Positions 37,610 through 58,175 of a stretch of DNA of 64,000 nt are shown here, one piece after another (the first letter of the stretch is position 1; each line of letters opens with the position of its first letter). A program made the position numbers and the translations under genes. The DNA comes from Xiphias gladius (lineage: Eukaryota > Chordata > Actinopteri > Istiophoriformes > Xiphiidae), in contig NC_053416.1 of the NCBI RefSeq assembly GCF_016859285.1, positions 14,614,001 to 14,678,000 on the forward strand. The letters run 5' to 3'. The notes beneath the pieces were generated by a model. The model was not told where the DNA came from, did no database searches, and saw nothing but the letters and a program-made list of their open reading frames with translations.

Positions 37610-37696
37610 TCCTTCGAGCCGAATTGAACCAGCGACCTAAGGATAACTGCCATTATGAACCTACAGTCCTCCGCTCTACCAGCTGAGCTATCGAGG
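37610..37696 (-). pseudogene. tRNA-Tyr(GTA), copy 15, two one-base deletions
   Basis: 87 bp. It shares the T-stem deletion of copy 12 and has also lost one base of the 5' acceptor strand (TATCGAGG instead of TATCGAAGG on the plus strand). Very likely not functional. Confidence 0.75.
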
Positions 37697-38532
37697 AACA
37701 GCAGTTTAATTAATTGTTCAGCTTTTCCATGGAATTACAAAATGACGCTTGACCAAACTAACTCGTCAGAAAACCTTGTAATGCAAAGACTGAACATTAC
37801 ATGCAATAACCAAACTTTGCTTTTGTGCCACGTCTTATTCTGAATGTTTGTTTAACATCTCCACACAATGACCACAGCCTTCCCTTGACTACACTGTTCA
37901 CGGTTTAACGTTGAGGTTGGCCACTAAATGCACATACGACACCAACGAAAAGCACATCCTTCGAGGTGGACTTGAATCAAAGACTCAACAAAGTTGGGAG
38001 TTGAGAGTGTCACGTCTTATTCTACATGTGTGTTTGACATTTCCACAGGACGACCACACCCTTTGCTCTACTGCGTAGTTTACGCGCCAACGTTGAGGTC
38101 GGCCACTTAATGTACCTTAATGCATGTTTGACGCCAACGAAAAGCACATCCTTCGAGCCGGAATTGAATCAAAGACTCAACAAAGTAGGGAGTTGAGAGT
38201 GTCACGTCTTATTCTACATGTTTGTTTGACATTTCCACATGACGACCACAACCTTTACTCTACTGCGTAGTTTACGCGCCAACGTTGAGGTGGGCCACTT
38301 AATGTACCTTAATGCATGTTTGACGCCAACGAAAAGCACATACTTCGAGCCGGAATTGAATCAAAGACTCAACAAAGTAGGGAGTTGAGAGTGTCACGTC
38401 TTATTCTACATGTTTGTTTGACATTTCCACATGACGACCACAACCTTTACTCTACTGCGTAGTTTACGCGCCAACGTTGAGGTGGGCCACTTAATGTACC
38501 TTAATGCATGTTTGACACCAACGAAAAGCACA

Positions 38533-38621
38533 TCCTTCGAGCCGGAATTGAACCAGCGACCTAAGGATAACTGCCATTATGAACCTACAGTCCTCCGCTC
38601 TACCAGCTGAGCTATCGAAGG
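38533..38621 (-). tRNA. tRNA-Tyr(GTA), copy 16
   Basis: Identical over 89 bp to the reference copy. Shorter right-hand spacer variant. Confidence 0.93.
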
Positions 38622-39265
38622 AACAGCAGTTTAATTAATTGTTCAGCTTTTCCATGGAATTACAAAATGACGCTTGACCAAACTAACTCGTCAGAAAACC
38701 TTGTAATGCAAAGACTGAACATTACATGCAATAACCAAACTTTGCTTTTGTGCCACATCTTATTCTGAATGTTTGTTTAACATCTCCACACAATGACCAC
38801 AGCCTTCCCTTGACTACACTGTTCACGGTTTAACGTTGAGGTTGGCCACTAAATGCACATACGACACCAACGAAAAGCACATCCTTCGAGGTGGACTTGA
38901 ATCAAAGACTCAACAAAGTTGGGAGTTGAGAGTGTCACGTCTTATTCTACATGTGTGTTTGACATTTCCACAGGACGACCACACCCTTTGCTCTACTGCG
39001 TAGTTTACGCGCCAACGTTGAGGTCGGCCACTTAATGTACCTTAATGCATGTTTGACGCCAACGAAAAGCACATCCTTCGAGCCGGAATTGAATCAAAGA
39101 CTCAACAAAGTAGGGAGTTGAGAGTGTCACGTCTTATTCTACATGTTTGTTTGACATTTCCACATGACGACCACAACCTTTGCTCTACTGCGTAGTTTAC
39201 GCGCCAACGTTGAGGTGGGCCACTTAATGTACCTTAATGCATGTTTGACACCAACGAAAAGCACA

Positions 39266-39354
39266 TCCTTCGAGCCGGAATTGAACCAGCGACCTAAGGA
39301 TAACTGCCATTATGAACCTACAGTCCTCCGCTCTACCAGCTGAGCTATCGAAGG
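39266..39354 (-). tRNA. tRNA-Tyr(GTA), copy 17
   Basis: Identical over 89 bp to the reference copy. This is the last intact copy at the right edge of the array. Confidence 0.93.
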
Positions 39355-39998
39355 AACAGCAGTTTAATTAATTGTTCAGCTTTTCCATGGAATTACAAAA
39401 TGACGCTTGACCAAACTAACTCGTCAGAAAACCTTGTAATGCAAAGACTGAACATTACATGCAATAACCAAACTTTGCTTTTGTGCCACGTCTTATTCTG
39501 AATGTTTGTTTAACATCTCCACACAATGACCACAGCCTTCCCTTGACTACACTGTTCACGGTCTAACGTTGAGGTTGGCCACTTAATGCACATACGACAC
39601 CAACGAAAAGCACATCCTTCGAGGTGGACTTGAATCAAAGACTCAACAAAGTTGGGAGTTGAGAGTGTCACGTCTTATTCTACATGTGTGTTTGACATTT
39701 CCACATGACGACCACACCCTTTGCTCTACTACGTACTTTATGCGTCAACGTTGAGGTCGGCCACTTATTGTACCTTAATGCACATACTACACCAACGAAA
39801 AGCACATCCTTCGAGCCGGAATTGAATCAAAGACTCAACAAAGTAGGGAGTTGAGAGTGTCACATCTTATTCTACATGTTTGTTTGACATTTCCACATGA
39901 CGACCACAACCTTTGCACTACTGCGAAGTTTACGCGCCAACGTTGAGGTCGGCCACTTAATGTACCTTAATGCATGTTTGACACCCACAAAAAGCACA

Positions 39999-40095
39999 TC
40001 CTTCGAGCCAGAATTGAATCAGCGATTTAAGGATAACTGCCATTAATAACCTACAGTCCAACATTGTTCTGCTCTACCAACTGAGCTATCAGAAG
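39999..40095 (-). pseudogene. tRNA-Tyr copy at right edge, with insertion
   Basis: A recognisable tRNA with several substitutions and about nine extra bases between the anticodon arm and the D arm. Marks the decayed right edge of the array. Confidence 0.7.
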
Positions 40096-40275
40096 AACAA
40101 CATGGTTTTCAAACGTTCAGCTCTTGCATGGAGTTATAGACGCTTTACCAAATGACCCTCTTTAGAGACTCAACATTTCAGGGAGTTGATCATGAGAAAG
40201 GCACACATTTGCCACTGAAAGAATTGTCTTTATATCCACCCAATCTGAAATGATGCACATGACACCAATGAAAAG

Positions 40276-40365
40276 CTCTTAATTTGTGCTAGAGTCACAC
40301 CAGCAAACTAATAATAGCAGCCACAATGAGGTTACTGTCCTCTGCGCTATAATCTGATCTTTTGA
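40276..40365 (-). pseudogene. remote tRNA-Tyr relic
   Basis: Preceded by GACACCAATGAAAAGC, the decayed trailer, and followed by a degraded alignment to the tRNA ending near GATCTTTTGAATGG. It is recognised mainly from its position and flanks. Confidence 0.4.
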
Positions 40366-40479
40366 ATGGAAATGCAAAGCTAAATTCAGATTTTGCATGT
40401 GGAGAGAAACAAATTTTCCAGAGACTGAACATTACATCCATTAGCCAAGTTAATTTTTGAACATTGAAGCAGACCACTT

Positions 40480-41265
40480 AACGTGCTCTATATATTTGTT
40501 TAACAATTACACACGATGACAACAACAATCTCTTGATTATTTTGTGTCAGCTCCGATGTTGATTTTGGCCACTAATGTACAACTGAACACGGAGAAGCTG
40601 TCTTTTGACAAATCTAGCAATAAAATCCACAGGTCTGATGTAAACTTGCTTCAAATGTACCTAACTTAACATAAATAACGTTGAATTATAATTTTATTTA
40701 AATTTGCGTGTGAGTGTGTGTGTTTGTGAGTATACATATATATACTGTACATGTGTTTGTGTTCATATATAAATACATATTTACCTATTATTATACACTC
40801 TTATGAGTGTATAATGCCAGCATTTTTCAATCCTTTTTTTTTGTATAACTGAATTTAAAAAAAAGTTTCAGTTAGGTAGGTTAGTTAATACTTAAAGCAG
40901 CCTAAAAAACATTATCAAGGACTGTGCTTTCTTTGCAAACAATAGCAAAGACAGTAAAGGAAAACCCACTCATATTATTCAAGGTGATGTCTTTGAGATG
41001 GTCATGCAGGTAGAAAAGCGCGTGCAAGTATTTGGGTTATTAAGAACATGTTTTTCTGCTAGTAACTTTAATATTAGTTAGAGTTTTAGGGTCAGTTGAG
41101 TGGATGCCGAGAAGCAGGAGTTTCCACTTAGATTTTAAGCTTGTGTAAATAAAAAATTATGAAAATATTGAGCCATAAGGCAAACCTTGAAAGGTGTAAA
41201 GACCAAAGGAGTACAGTAAAATGGTACAAGGAACTTAAGAAACATTCTTCTCACTCTTTTTTTTT
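40480..41265. other. intergenic between the array and the hepacam 3' end
   Basis: No gene was recognised. A short palindrome (TTATACACTCTTATGAGTGT, about 40790-40813) and GT/AT-rich tracts are present. Confidence 0.4.
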
Positions 41266-41277
41266 AGAATTTCACAT

Positions 41278-41483
41278 TTTATTCAAGTTTATATAAAATT
41301 TAAATATCACAGCACCTCCTTCAACATGACGTTGTCTTTCCTCTCATTGAAAATGCTAGTAAATCATCCAGTAGAACTAAAATTGTGATCACAAAATATT
41401 TCAAAGTAACTGCTGGAATTCAATGAACACTACAGGAAAATATCACACATAAAACTGTAGCAGAGTAGCATTTCTTAGGGTGA

Positions 41484-41515
<32 letters not shown>

Positions 41516-42055
41516 ATGTATTGATTTTTTTTTTACATTTAACCTTTACAAACAAAAATCCCCACATTTTGTATGGTGCTGATTTTGAAATTACAATAAA
41601 CTGTAAAGAGAAGTATGTGTGTAGGAGGAGTGTTTGCCTTAATTAACATTCTCTTCATTACACTACAGTTTGACAGCTGATTTTACCGACCCCACCTAAG
41701 CTTCATGAAGACTCCATGCCATTTCCCAAATTTCGGATTTTATAGTAACCAACGACAATGGTGGTGTGTGGTGAACCCAGATACAGAGTTCAGTGCCATT
41801 TAAAAATGTGTTTGATAGTACACTGCCTTTACATTTCCCTACAGGCTGTGTTTCTAACCTCAAAAGCAACTGCTATTTAAGTTAGGGTTTACTTTAATAA
41901 TATCAACAGTCTGTAATGACATTGTAAAACCCCAGAAAATGATTTTGAGATCTTTCCCAAACTCTGGGTGGATTTTCAGGAAGTTGCAATCAGGAGAAGT
42001 ATTCAGTAGGATGGTCTGACCTCCCAGTTGCTATGACGTAGAGAGTGATAGGCTT
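41278..42055 (-). other. hepacam: 3' UTR of hepacam
   Basis: Minus-strand sequence after the stop codon. A minus-strand AATAAA at 41278-41283 is the best poly(A) signal, giving a 3' UTR near 780 nt. A 22-base T tract (plus strand, about 41488-41510) lies within it. Confidence 0.5.
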
Positions 42056-51855
<9,800 letters not shown>

Positions 51856-52189
51856 CTTGGGTCTCAAGCTTTGTTTTCCTCCCAGACAACCAACATAATC
51901 TGTGACTCTGGGCAGGACAGAGGACACAGTCAGTCATTCAGGGTCTGTAGGGACTGAGTACATGCTGTTCTCAAAAGCCGCTGCAGACACTGGACAAAAG
52001 TCTATGTGTCTGGATATCCCTTTTTTTATGTTTAGTTAGAGTTATGTTTTCATTGCAACAATATGTGATATATTCATAAACAAAACAAAAGTTTTAACAC
52101 AATCATAAGCTGCCTCAGCGTCCATTACCCCACAATATGAGTGTATCAATGTTGGTTAAACAAACATGCTTGTTTGCTTGTTTTTCAGC

Positions 52190-53455
52190 TTTACCAGTGG
52201 TGGAGCTAGACTTGTAAAGTATAGTTGCAGCTGCTCCACAGGAAAGGCTGTGGGGTAATTAAAAGAAGGTTTATCATCTGGGAAGCAGGAATGTACTTGG
52301 TAAATCTCATGGCAATCAGGCCATTAGACTTTGATATTTGTCATGTACAAGCTGATATTTTGGTCCAATATTGGTGCTAGAGGACAAGTCAGGAGCTCAC
52401 TAAAACACGTAGAATAATTGTTTGGGGACCACGAATAACCAAAACCTAATCACGAGAAACTGGCCATTAGTTTTTAGGACACGATGTTATGGACTTAAGG
52501 GTTGCTCAAAGTGAAATTTTGTCCTGCTAGTAGTGGAAAGGTAAGGTGGATTGACAAGAATATTAGAAGTCATCCTTCTGGGAACAGTGAATGTCCATGT
52601 TGATAATTTGGTCGTATTTGTCAAGGTATAGTATCTAGCTCTTAATAAAACTGTTGGACAAGCAGATGCACTGACTTACTGGCCAACCAACTGACCAACC
52701 AGCTAACATGACCATCCTTAGACCCCCCTAGCAGTTTTAGTGGCATTCTCTTAAAGTGATTATGCCTAGATGCAGTTAATGAAAACTTTCCATTCAATGC
52801 ATTTTCCTTGTTGTTTGGAGTAAATAGTGAGCCAGGTAGCTAGCATTGCAAGCGTATGCCTTCTCCTACTTCAAAAACTGGACAAAAATATTACTTACAT
52901 TCAGTGTTGCCAAACACAGGATGTGTGTTCTTGACATCTAACAAATTTATTGAATGTATTTCACTTTTAAAAAATAGCAAAGTCATTTTTTAAAAAATAT
53001 TTTGAAATGTGCATTGTCTATATCCATTTTTACTTACTAGCTATCTTTTACCCTGCCTTTTTCTGATGCATTGCTGCATTTCTTGATGCATGACTGCCCC
53101 CTTTGGATCAGTAGAACAATGTGAAACAATTGGCTGGAATGTGTATCGCATCACCCACAAGCACAAGTGCAAACCACAAATGTCAACCTCATGGTGGCAC
53201 TAAATGAAAAGTCAGGGGATCACCTAAGTTGGTATGATACATTTTATGGGCACTATGAATATTTATGCCAAATTTCATGGCAATCCATCGTGTATTTGTT
53301 GGGATATTTCACTAAAAGCGAAAAATGTCAACCTGGTAGTGGCGATTGAGGAAAAGGCACCGGTAGGGTTCATCCTCTGGAGACCATGAATGTCTGTACA
53401 AACTTTCATGGCAATCCATCTCATAGCTGTTGAGATATTTGATACCAATTTAAGT
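52190..53455. repeat. diverged teleost interspersed repeat, several pieces
   Basis: Two tandem pieces at about 53178-53317 and 53325-53440 share AATGTCAACCT and TTTCATGGCAATCCATC followed by GTTGRGATATTT. Weaker related text (AATCTCATGGCAATCAGG, CATCCTTCTGGGAACAGTGA) occurs at 52285-52640. This is a common fish repeat type that I cannot name with certainty. No gene was seen in this intergenic stretch. Confidence 0.5.
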
Positions 53456-53879
53456 CCCCACATTTATCATTTATAATCAGTATATAAACATGTAATAAAT
53501 AGTTTATAGCAGGCTGTAATGTAGATGTAAGAAGACAAAAATGTTTGATGTATTTGTAAACAACTTTAAATCCTTCCTGTGGGCACCCATATGTGGAGAC
53601 TGCTGTATAAACAGATAATTAATGACAATAAGCAATGAAGTTAATCAAATGAAGTACTGCCACTGTCTTTGTTTGGCTGTAATCATGGGTCCAAACTTGG
53701 GAAACGGTTTACAAAATTGTTAGAGTGTGGGATATGAAATATGGCGACATTTTTCATTTGAGCTGTATCTTGAAATGTCTTCAAAACAGTGGTACGATCT
53801 GGCAAACAACTTGAAGTTTTTTCTAAACCTTGCATGAATTATTATTTCTGTGTAACTCTCTGGAAAAACAAAATCGTCA

Positions 53880-54184
53880 GTTACTACTGCAAACCGGAAG
53901 GGGAACCGGATAGTTACTGAGTGAAGCCTCTCACCGGCGTAGACGATCTTCGTTACAAACATGGCAGCGAGCATGTGAATGTCATGCCACCTGAATGAGT
54001 CCATGTCTGAGTGGGATTAGTGATACGCGAAAGCTGACATGTGAATTACATCTTGCGGGACTGTGCCTTCATTCACCTGACACAGCTAAGAAGCGGGAAG
54101 ACTCCAACCTTGTTGATTCGTCAGCTGACCAGCTCTCGTGTTAGCATTTTAGCTAACCGGTCGACAGCTTCAGACGGAATCGCG
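53880..54184 (+). promoter_or_regulatory. timm10b: probable timm10b promoter and 5' UTR
   Basis: Immediately upstream of the start codon. CG dinucleotides are more frequent here than in the surrounding DNA, as in a small CpG-type promoter. No TATA box or transcription start can be fixed from the sequence. hepacam starts in the opposite direction 2.3 kb to the left. Confidence 0.35.
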
Positions 54185-55603
54185 ATGGATCCTGACCAAC
54201 AGCTGAGAAATGTAAGTCAGATCTCGCACACAGCGGCAGCTACATTGAGTTTATTTTGCAAGTGAACACGGGTTTGATGGGGAGTTTGAGTGACTGTGTC
54301 TCTTGCAGCTGCGGGATTTCCTTCTGGTTTACAACCGCATGACTGAAGTCTGCTTCCAGCGATGCACCAGCAACTTCAACTACAGAAACCTCACCATGGA
54401 CGAGGTACACGATGTGGGATTAACATGTCGACTATACGTGTAGACTCATTGCACATGCATACAGCTGGCATTCAAGCTGCAGCTTTGATTCTGATTGTTT
54501 TGCCCCGCTGCTTGTCTGATCACCTTTTCTTTACCTGCTGTTTCTCCGCTCATACGTTGCGTGTCCAAAAGTATACAGACACCCGAGCAGTACATCCAAA
54601 TATGGAACTGCGGAACGTCTCATTCTGAAACCATTGGCATGAATATGCTGCTCGGCCTCCGCTCTTCTGGGAAGGCTTCCCAAAAGAGTTTGGAACGTGT
54701 CAGCAGGGGTTTGACCCCATTTAGCTGAAAGAGCATTAGTGATGTGGGGTGATGATGTCTGACAAAGGTGTTGGATGTGGTTAATGTCAGGGCTCTGTGC
54801 AGGCTGGTGACGTTGCTTTGTGCATGGGGTGTAAGGGCCCGAACCCTAGAAAATAACCTCAGACCATATTTGGACAAATAGTGTATGATGAACACATACT
54901 ATAATTATTGACTCATCACCTCTGACTGCTGTTGTCTGTCCAGGAGCGCTGTGTGGACAGCTGTGCAGGGAAGCTGATTCGCTCTAACCACCGCCTGATG
55001 GGTACCTATGTGCAGCTGATGCCTCGGATGGTGCAGCGCCGGATGGAGGAGATGGAGAGCAAGGCTGCGGAGAATGCCAAGGCAGCAGAGGCAGCTGCTT
55101 CTGCATCCAAGGGGCCGCCAGCAGCAGAGGCCTCACTGGCATCTCAGAGTCCCATCACCTCATCTCCACCCCAACAAATACCTGCAGTGTTACCCCCTTT
55201 AGTGACTGATGTTGGACCAGAGGCCCATGGCTCAGTCTTAAAGCCAGCAGGATTAGATATTCCAGTTGAGCTGCATTCTGCTGTATCCAAATCCGCATCA
55301 GCCACCGAAGTCAAATTATCAGCTGCCTCACCACTCACACCTGTATCTGAAACAGTAAATCCTTCAGTACTTAATAAAACTGGCAGTGGACCATCTTATA
55401 CAGCAGGCTTTCCACAGCCGCCCATAGCTGGTTCCCAGACTGAGTCTGGGAGCTCATTGCCTGTGTTTATGCCATCTAAACCAACCTCCTCATCAGAGGA
55501 TGTGCCTGTGTCAACAGCTGCTGCACCTACAGTGTCAAAATCCAGAGAAAGCCTGTCAGGCCAAGAGAGAGCCCCAGATGTTCCCCCTCTGTCAAGCCAG
55601 TAA
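54185..55603 (+). CDS. timm10b: small Tim chaperone Tim10b (Tim9b/FXC1) with long C-terminal tail
   Basis: Subunit of the TIM22 pathway in the mitochondrial intermembrane space, which escorts carrier proteins to the inner membrane. Exons: 54185-54211, 54309-54404, 54944-55603, in frame to 260 codons plus stop. The small-Tim domain holds the twin CX3C motif: CFQRC (24-28) and CVDSC (44-48), 15 residues apart, followed by the helix [36 protein letters not shown] is nearly identical to human TIMM10B. From about residue 80 the protein continues as a long Ala/Ser/Pro/Thr-rich tail of ~180 residues, all in the last exon. Human TIMM10B is only about 103 residues. The frame stays open throughout and no splice site interrupts it, so the tail is probably real, although it could be longer or shorter in other fish. 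Confidence 0.92.
54553..54885. mobile_element. short non-autonomous Tc1-type element in timm10b intron 2
   Basis: The left end contains GTGTCCAAAAGTATACAGAC and the complement of the right end reads TACACTATTTGTCCAAATAT. Inside, GAGCATTAGTGATG and AAAGGTGTTGGATGTGGTTA match the internal part of the larger element at 563-2724. TA flanks both ends. No coding capacity. Confidence 0.7.
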
Positions 55604-56275
55604 TGATGCCCAGTCTGGGTCTGTCTCAGGTGGTCAAACTTTTAGCGATATGAACCCGACTCTCACCACAAACAACCCAAATCGGGTCGAGTAACTCATC
55701 ACTGGCAGTCCCAGATGTAAAGTTGTTCTCTTTATTGCTGATAAGAATAGTTGATTAGTAGATTTACATAAATTATAAAACAACTATTATATGATATCAT
55801 CATGTCATATAACCTTTCCTGGCCACAGTCTCTCCAAGGTGAGCGTTTGCTGCTTTTCTCTGTTTTCATGTTGTAATTTAAAAATCTTTGAGGTTTTTCA
55901 CTATTTGTTTGACAAATTAGCAACTTGAAGACCTCACTTTGGAATCTGGTAACTTGTGACGGGCAAAATCCCACATGTATACTGTTTTGTGATGAGAAGC
56001 AGGAACAGGAATGAAGTAGTTATAACAGTGTACGTAAGTGTGTTTGTGCAGCGGCAGTGATATTCCCAGTCAGAGCTCCACAGTGATCAGTCTGCAGCTC
56101 TGGATTGTGAAGGCCTGACCAACTTTGGACTTTAGTCTGGACTTTCAAAAGACTGGAAGGCTCAGTCTGATGATTCCCCAAACACAGTTAGTCCTGATAA
56201 TACTTTTTTTTTTTTTTTTAAGTTGACACAGCAACAGCAAAAATTATAATTATCAGTAATAAACATGAGAGTATT
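55604..56275 (+). other. timm10b: 3' UTR of timm10b
   Basis: Sequence after the stop codon up to an AATAAA at about 56259-56264. No other gene was recognised. Confidence 0.5.
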
Positions 56276-56279
56276 CATT

Positions 56280-57330
56280 ATTTTTGTCATGTTTTCTTCA
56301 TTTTAAATGCCCCAGTGACAAAATGTTGTATTTGTTGTTTGCAAACATTAAAAGACATCCTGCTGCTGGATTTCTTAACGCAGCGGTGGGATGGGGCATA
56401 TGCCACACGCTCTCACTGCTGTGGGTCTGAAATCCAGTTCATGACCTTTGTCACGTATCATCACCTCTCTCTGCTCCCATCATTTCCTGTTTTTGGAACG
56501 TACACATTCAGTACTCTGATGCAGCAGCAAAGCCATTATAAGCGATCGTAAAACAGCATTCCCTGTGGCTTTATTCCTCGACCGCAAAATTTGTGATGTT
56601 TTGCCGGCCAACAGCTGTGACAGCTGGGGTTTGTAGAAGAAATTGGTATTATTTAGACTAAGTATGAACATGGTTAGTTCAAACCATTGTTTGGATAACT
56701 TCGAGTCAGAGCCATTGAGATTTGCAGTCCCTGTCAGGAACCAGCTAGTACAAGAAGACAGATTTGGTGATTTCACAGGGGCACATTTTGTAAATGTCAT
56801 ACTTCTAAAAACACATTTTTCAATACTTCAAGTGTCTTATTTGGAATCACTGATGATCAGTGCTGTGAGGTACCTTACTGTTATGAGTTGGGAAAAAATC
56901 AATGTATTCTAGGGATGACCAGTTGTAAAATAGTATAAAACCAATTATATTGTAATTAACATATATTGTTGATACAACATAGATATTATTATAGATATAT
57001 ATATTATATATTAACTTTAAACTGTAAATGGTCCTGATTAGTAGGCTTGAAATCATGGCCACATTTCTTTAATAACCCCATTTAAAGGATCCTTCAACAA
57101 AAATGTTTATATTGTGTGTTTATGTTAAAAAACTGAATCTAAGCAGCTATATCCTCCTTGGATTTTTTTTTTTTCCCTCAAACTTTGTTCAGGCTCAAAA
57201 CTACAGTATCGGTCAGGCTCCAAACCAACAGGAACAAGCCTGGTTCACAGTAGATAATTTGACCTGTCATCGCATTCTCAATCAATATATTGAAAACACC
57301 CTGCAGCCACCTCACCTGACCTAGGTCTAC
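56280..57330. other. intergenic between timm10b and ilk
   Basis: AT-rich sequence with an AT-dinucleotide-rich patch near 56975-57015. No gene was supported. Confidence 0.4.
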
Positions 57331-57339
57331 ATTTAGTTA

Positions 57340-57358
57340 CCCCCCCCCCCCCCCCCCC
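57340..57358. repeat. 19-base poly(C) tract
   Basis: An uninterrupted run of C just upstream of the GC-rich ilk 5' exon. The length may be unreliable in sequencing. Confidence 0.9.
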
Positions 57359-57389
57359 ACCTCCGTGTAGCATCATTGCATTGACTCCA

Positions 57390-57600
57390 GCAGGGGGCGC
57401 CGTTGGGTGGGTGTCCCGGGACGGGGCAGAGCCAGGAGCAGAGCGCCGCTGACTTCTCACCAGTAGCCTACATCAACTCGGAGGAGCGGGGCGTGGACTC
57501 AGAGCGACCATTCCCTGCGCTTAAATTTGAGGAGACGGCCGACTTTCGAAGGGTGGAGAAAAAAAGACAAACTGACAAGAAATCGATCGTTTTGCAGCTG
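57390..57600 (+). promoter_or_regulatory. ilk: ilk promoter/CpG-rich region and non-coding first exon
   Basis: The window's most GC/CpG-rich patch (GGGGGCGCCG, CCCGGGACGGGGC, GAGCGGGGCG). It is followed by a good splice donor, GTAAGAG, at 57601. The next exon opens at 58106 after TTTTGCAG and carries 70 nt of 5' UTR before the ATG. The exact transcription start is not known. Confidence 0.55.
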
Positions 57601-58175
57601 GTAAGAGTTTCGAGAACGTTCTTGCTTGTTTAATAGTTTTGTTTTCCTTTGCGGTTGGGAGGTTTTGTTGTGGATGTCCAACTTCACTTTGACTTTTTAA
57701 CAATGGATTTCAAAGTGATCCAACAGGCCAGCCCATCCGAGTCCTCGGAGGAAATGTGGGAATGTACAGCTATTTAAGTACTTGACATCGAAATTTCATT
57801 CTTGCTGGACTCTGGCTCACAATCAGTATAAAATTTAAAGATTGGATTCAAATGAATGTTTAGGAATATACCATAAAAGACAAAATATAATGTTCAGGCA
57901 GGCTCACACATGAGTGGATGGGGTTCTTTTGATTGCACATTCATTTCACGTAATGGAAATGAACTCAATACCAGTCAACCTAGGCTCAAAAGACAGAGTA
58001 ATGTCTGTTTACCTGCTTGTATCAGCCGTCCTGTGAGATGCACAGTGCATGGCAAAAGAATCTGTACAAACCTTGATAGCAGTCTTTGTTCAACACCTTT
58101 TGCAGGCTAGATGCCCCTGATCTCAAACGAGATTGAAAGAGCAAAGAGTCAAGAGAGGAAACCTACAGTATAACC

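Larger units (their letters stand above)
25065..39998 (-). repeat. higher-order repeat core: [full 372][delta 192][delta 192]
   Basis: The spacer to the right of each full tRNA begins AACAGCAGTTTAATTAATTG and runs to a point reading TTTTTAAAGACTCAACAA. In the deleted units the tRNA T-loop text CCGGAATTGAAT is joined directly to CAAAGACTCAACAAAG. One ~180-bp deletion therefore explains the short unit (372 minus 192). Delta1 units read CTTCGAGGTGGACTTGAATC and delta2 units read CTTCGAGCCGGAATTGAATC, so the two deleted positions in each period are distinct. About 45 deleted units are present. Confidence 0.9.
23320..40370 (-). repeat. tandem array of tRNA-Tyr(GTA) units, with decayed edges
   Basis: About 17 kb of tandem repeats. 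A homogeneous core (~25.06-39.99 kb) is built of ~372-bp full units, each with one tRNA-Tyr gene, and ~192-bp deleted units that keep only the last ~20 nt of the tRNA. The usual order is full, delta1, delta2, giving ~756 bp per period. Spacing between successive full copies is mostly 733-763 bp, with longer steps of 1712, 1419 and 923 bp that contain 7, 6 and 3 deleted units. Some full units lack ~24 bp of spacer, giving the 733-735 bp steps. Copies in 23.3-24.6 kb and 40.0-40.4 kb are strongly diverged. Confidence 0.93.

Noticed and set aside
25065-39998. Deleted units as tRNA-derived SINEs
   Set aside because: They lack the A box and any 3' tail or target-site duplications, and they lie strictly in tandem.
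23320-40370. CRISPR-like or satellite array without genes
   Set aside because: The spacing and unit size are wrong for CRISPR, the host is a vertebrate, and the repeat is clearly centred on a canonical tRNA-Tyr.
53720-54004. 94-codon minus-strand frame upstream of timm10b
   Set aside because: No recognisable domain, and it lies in the probable promoter/5' region of timm10b. It could only be supported with transcript data.
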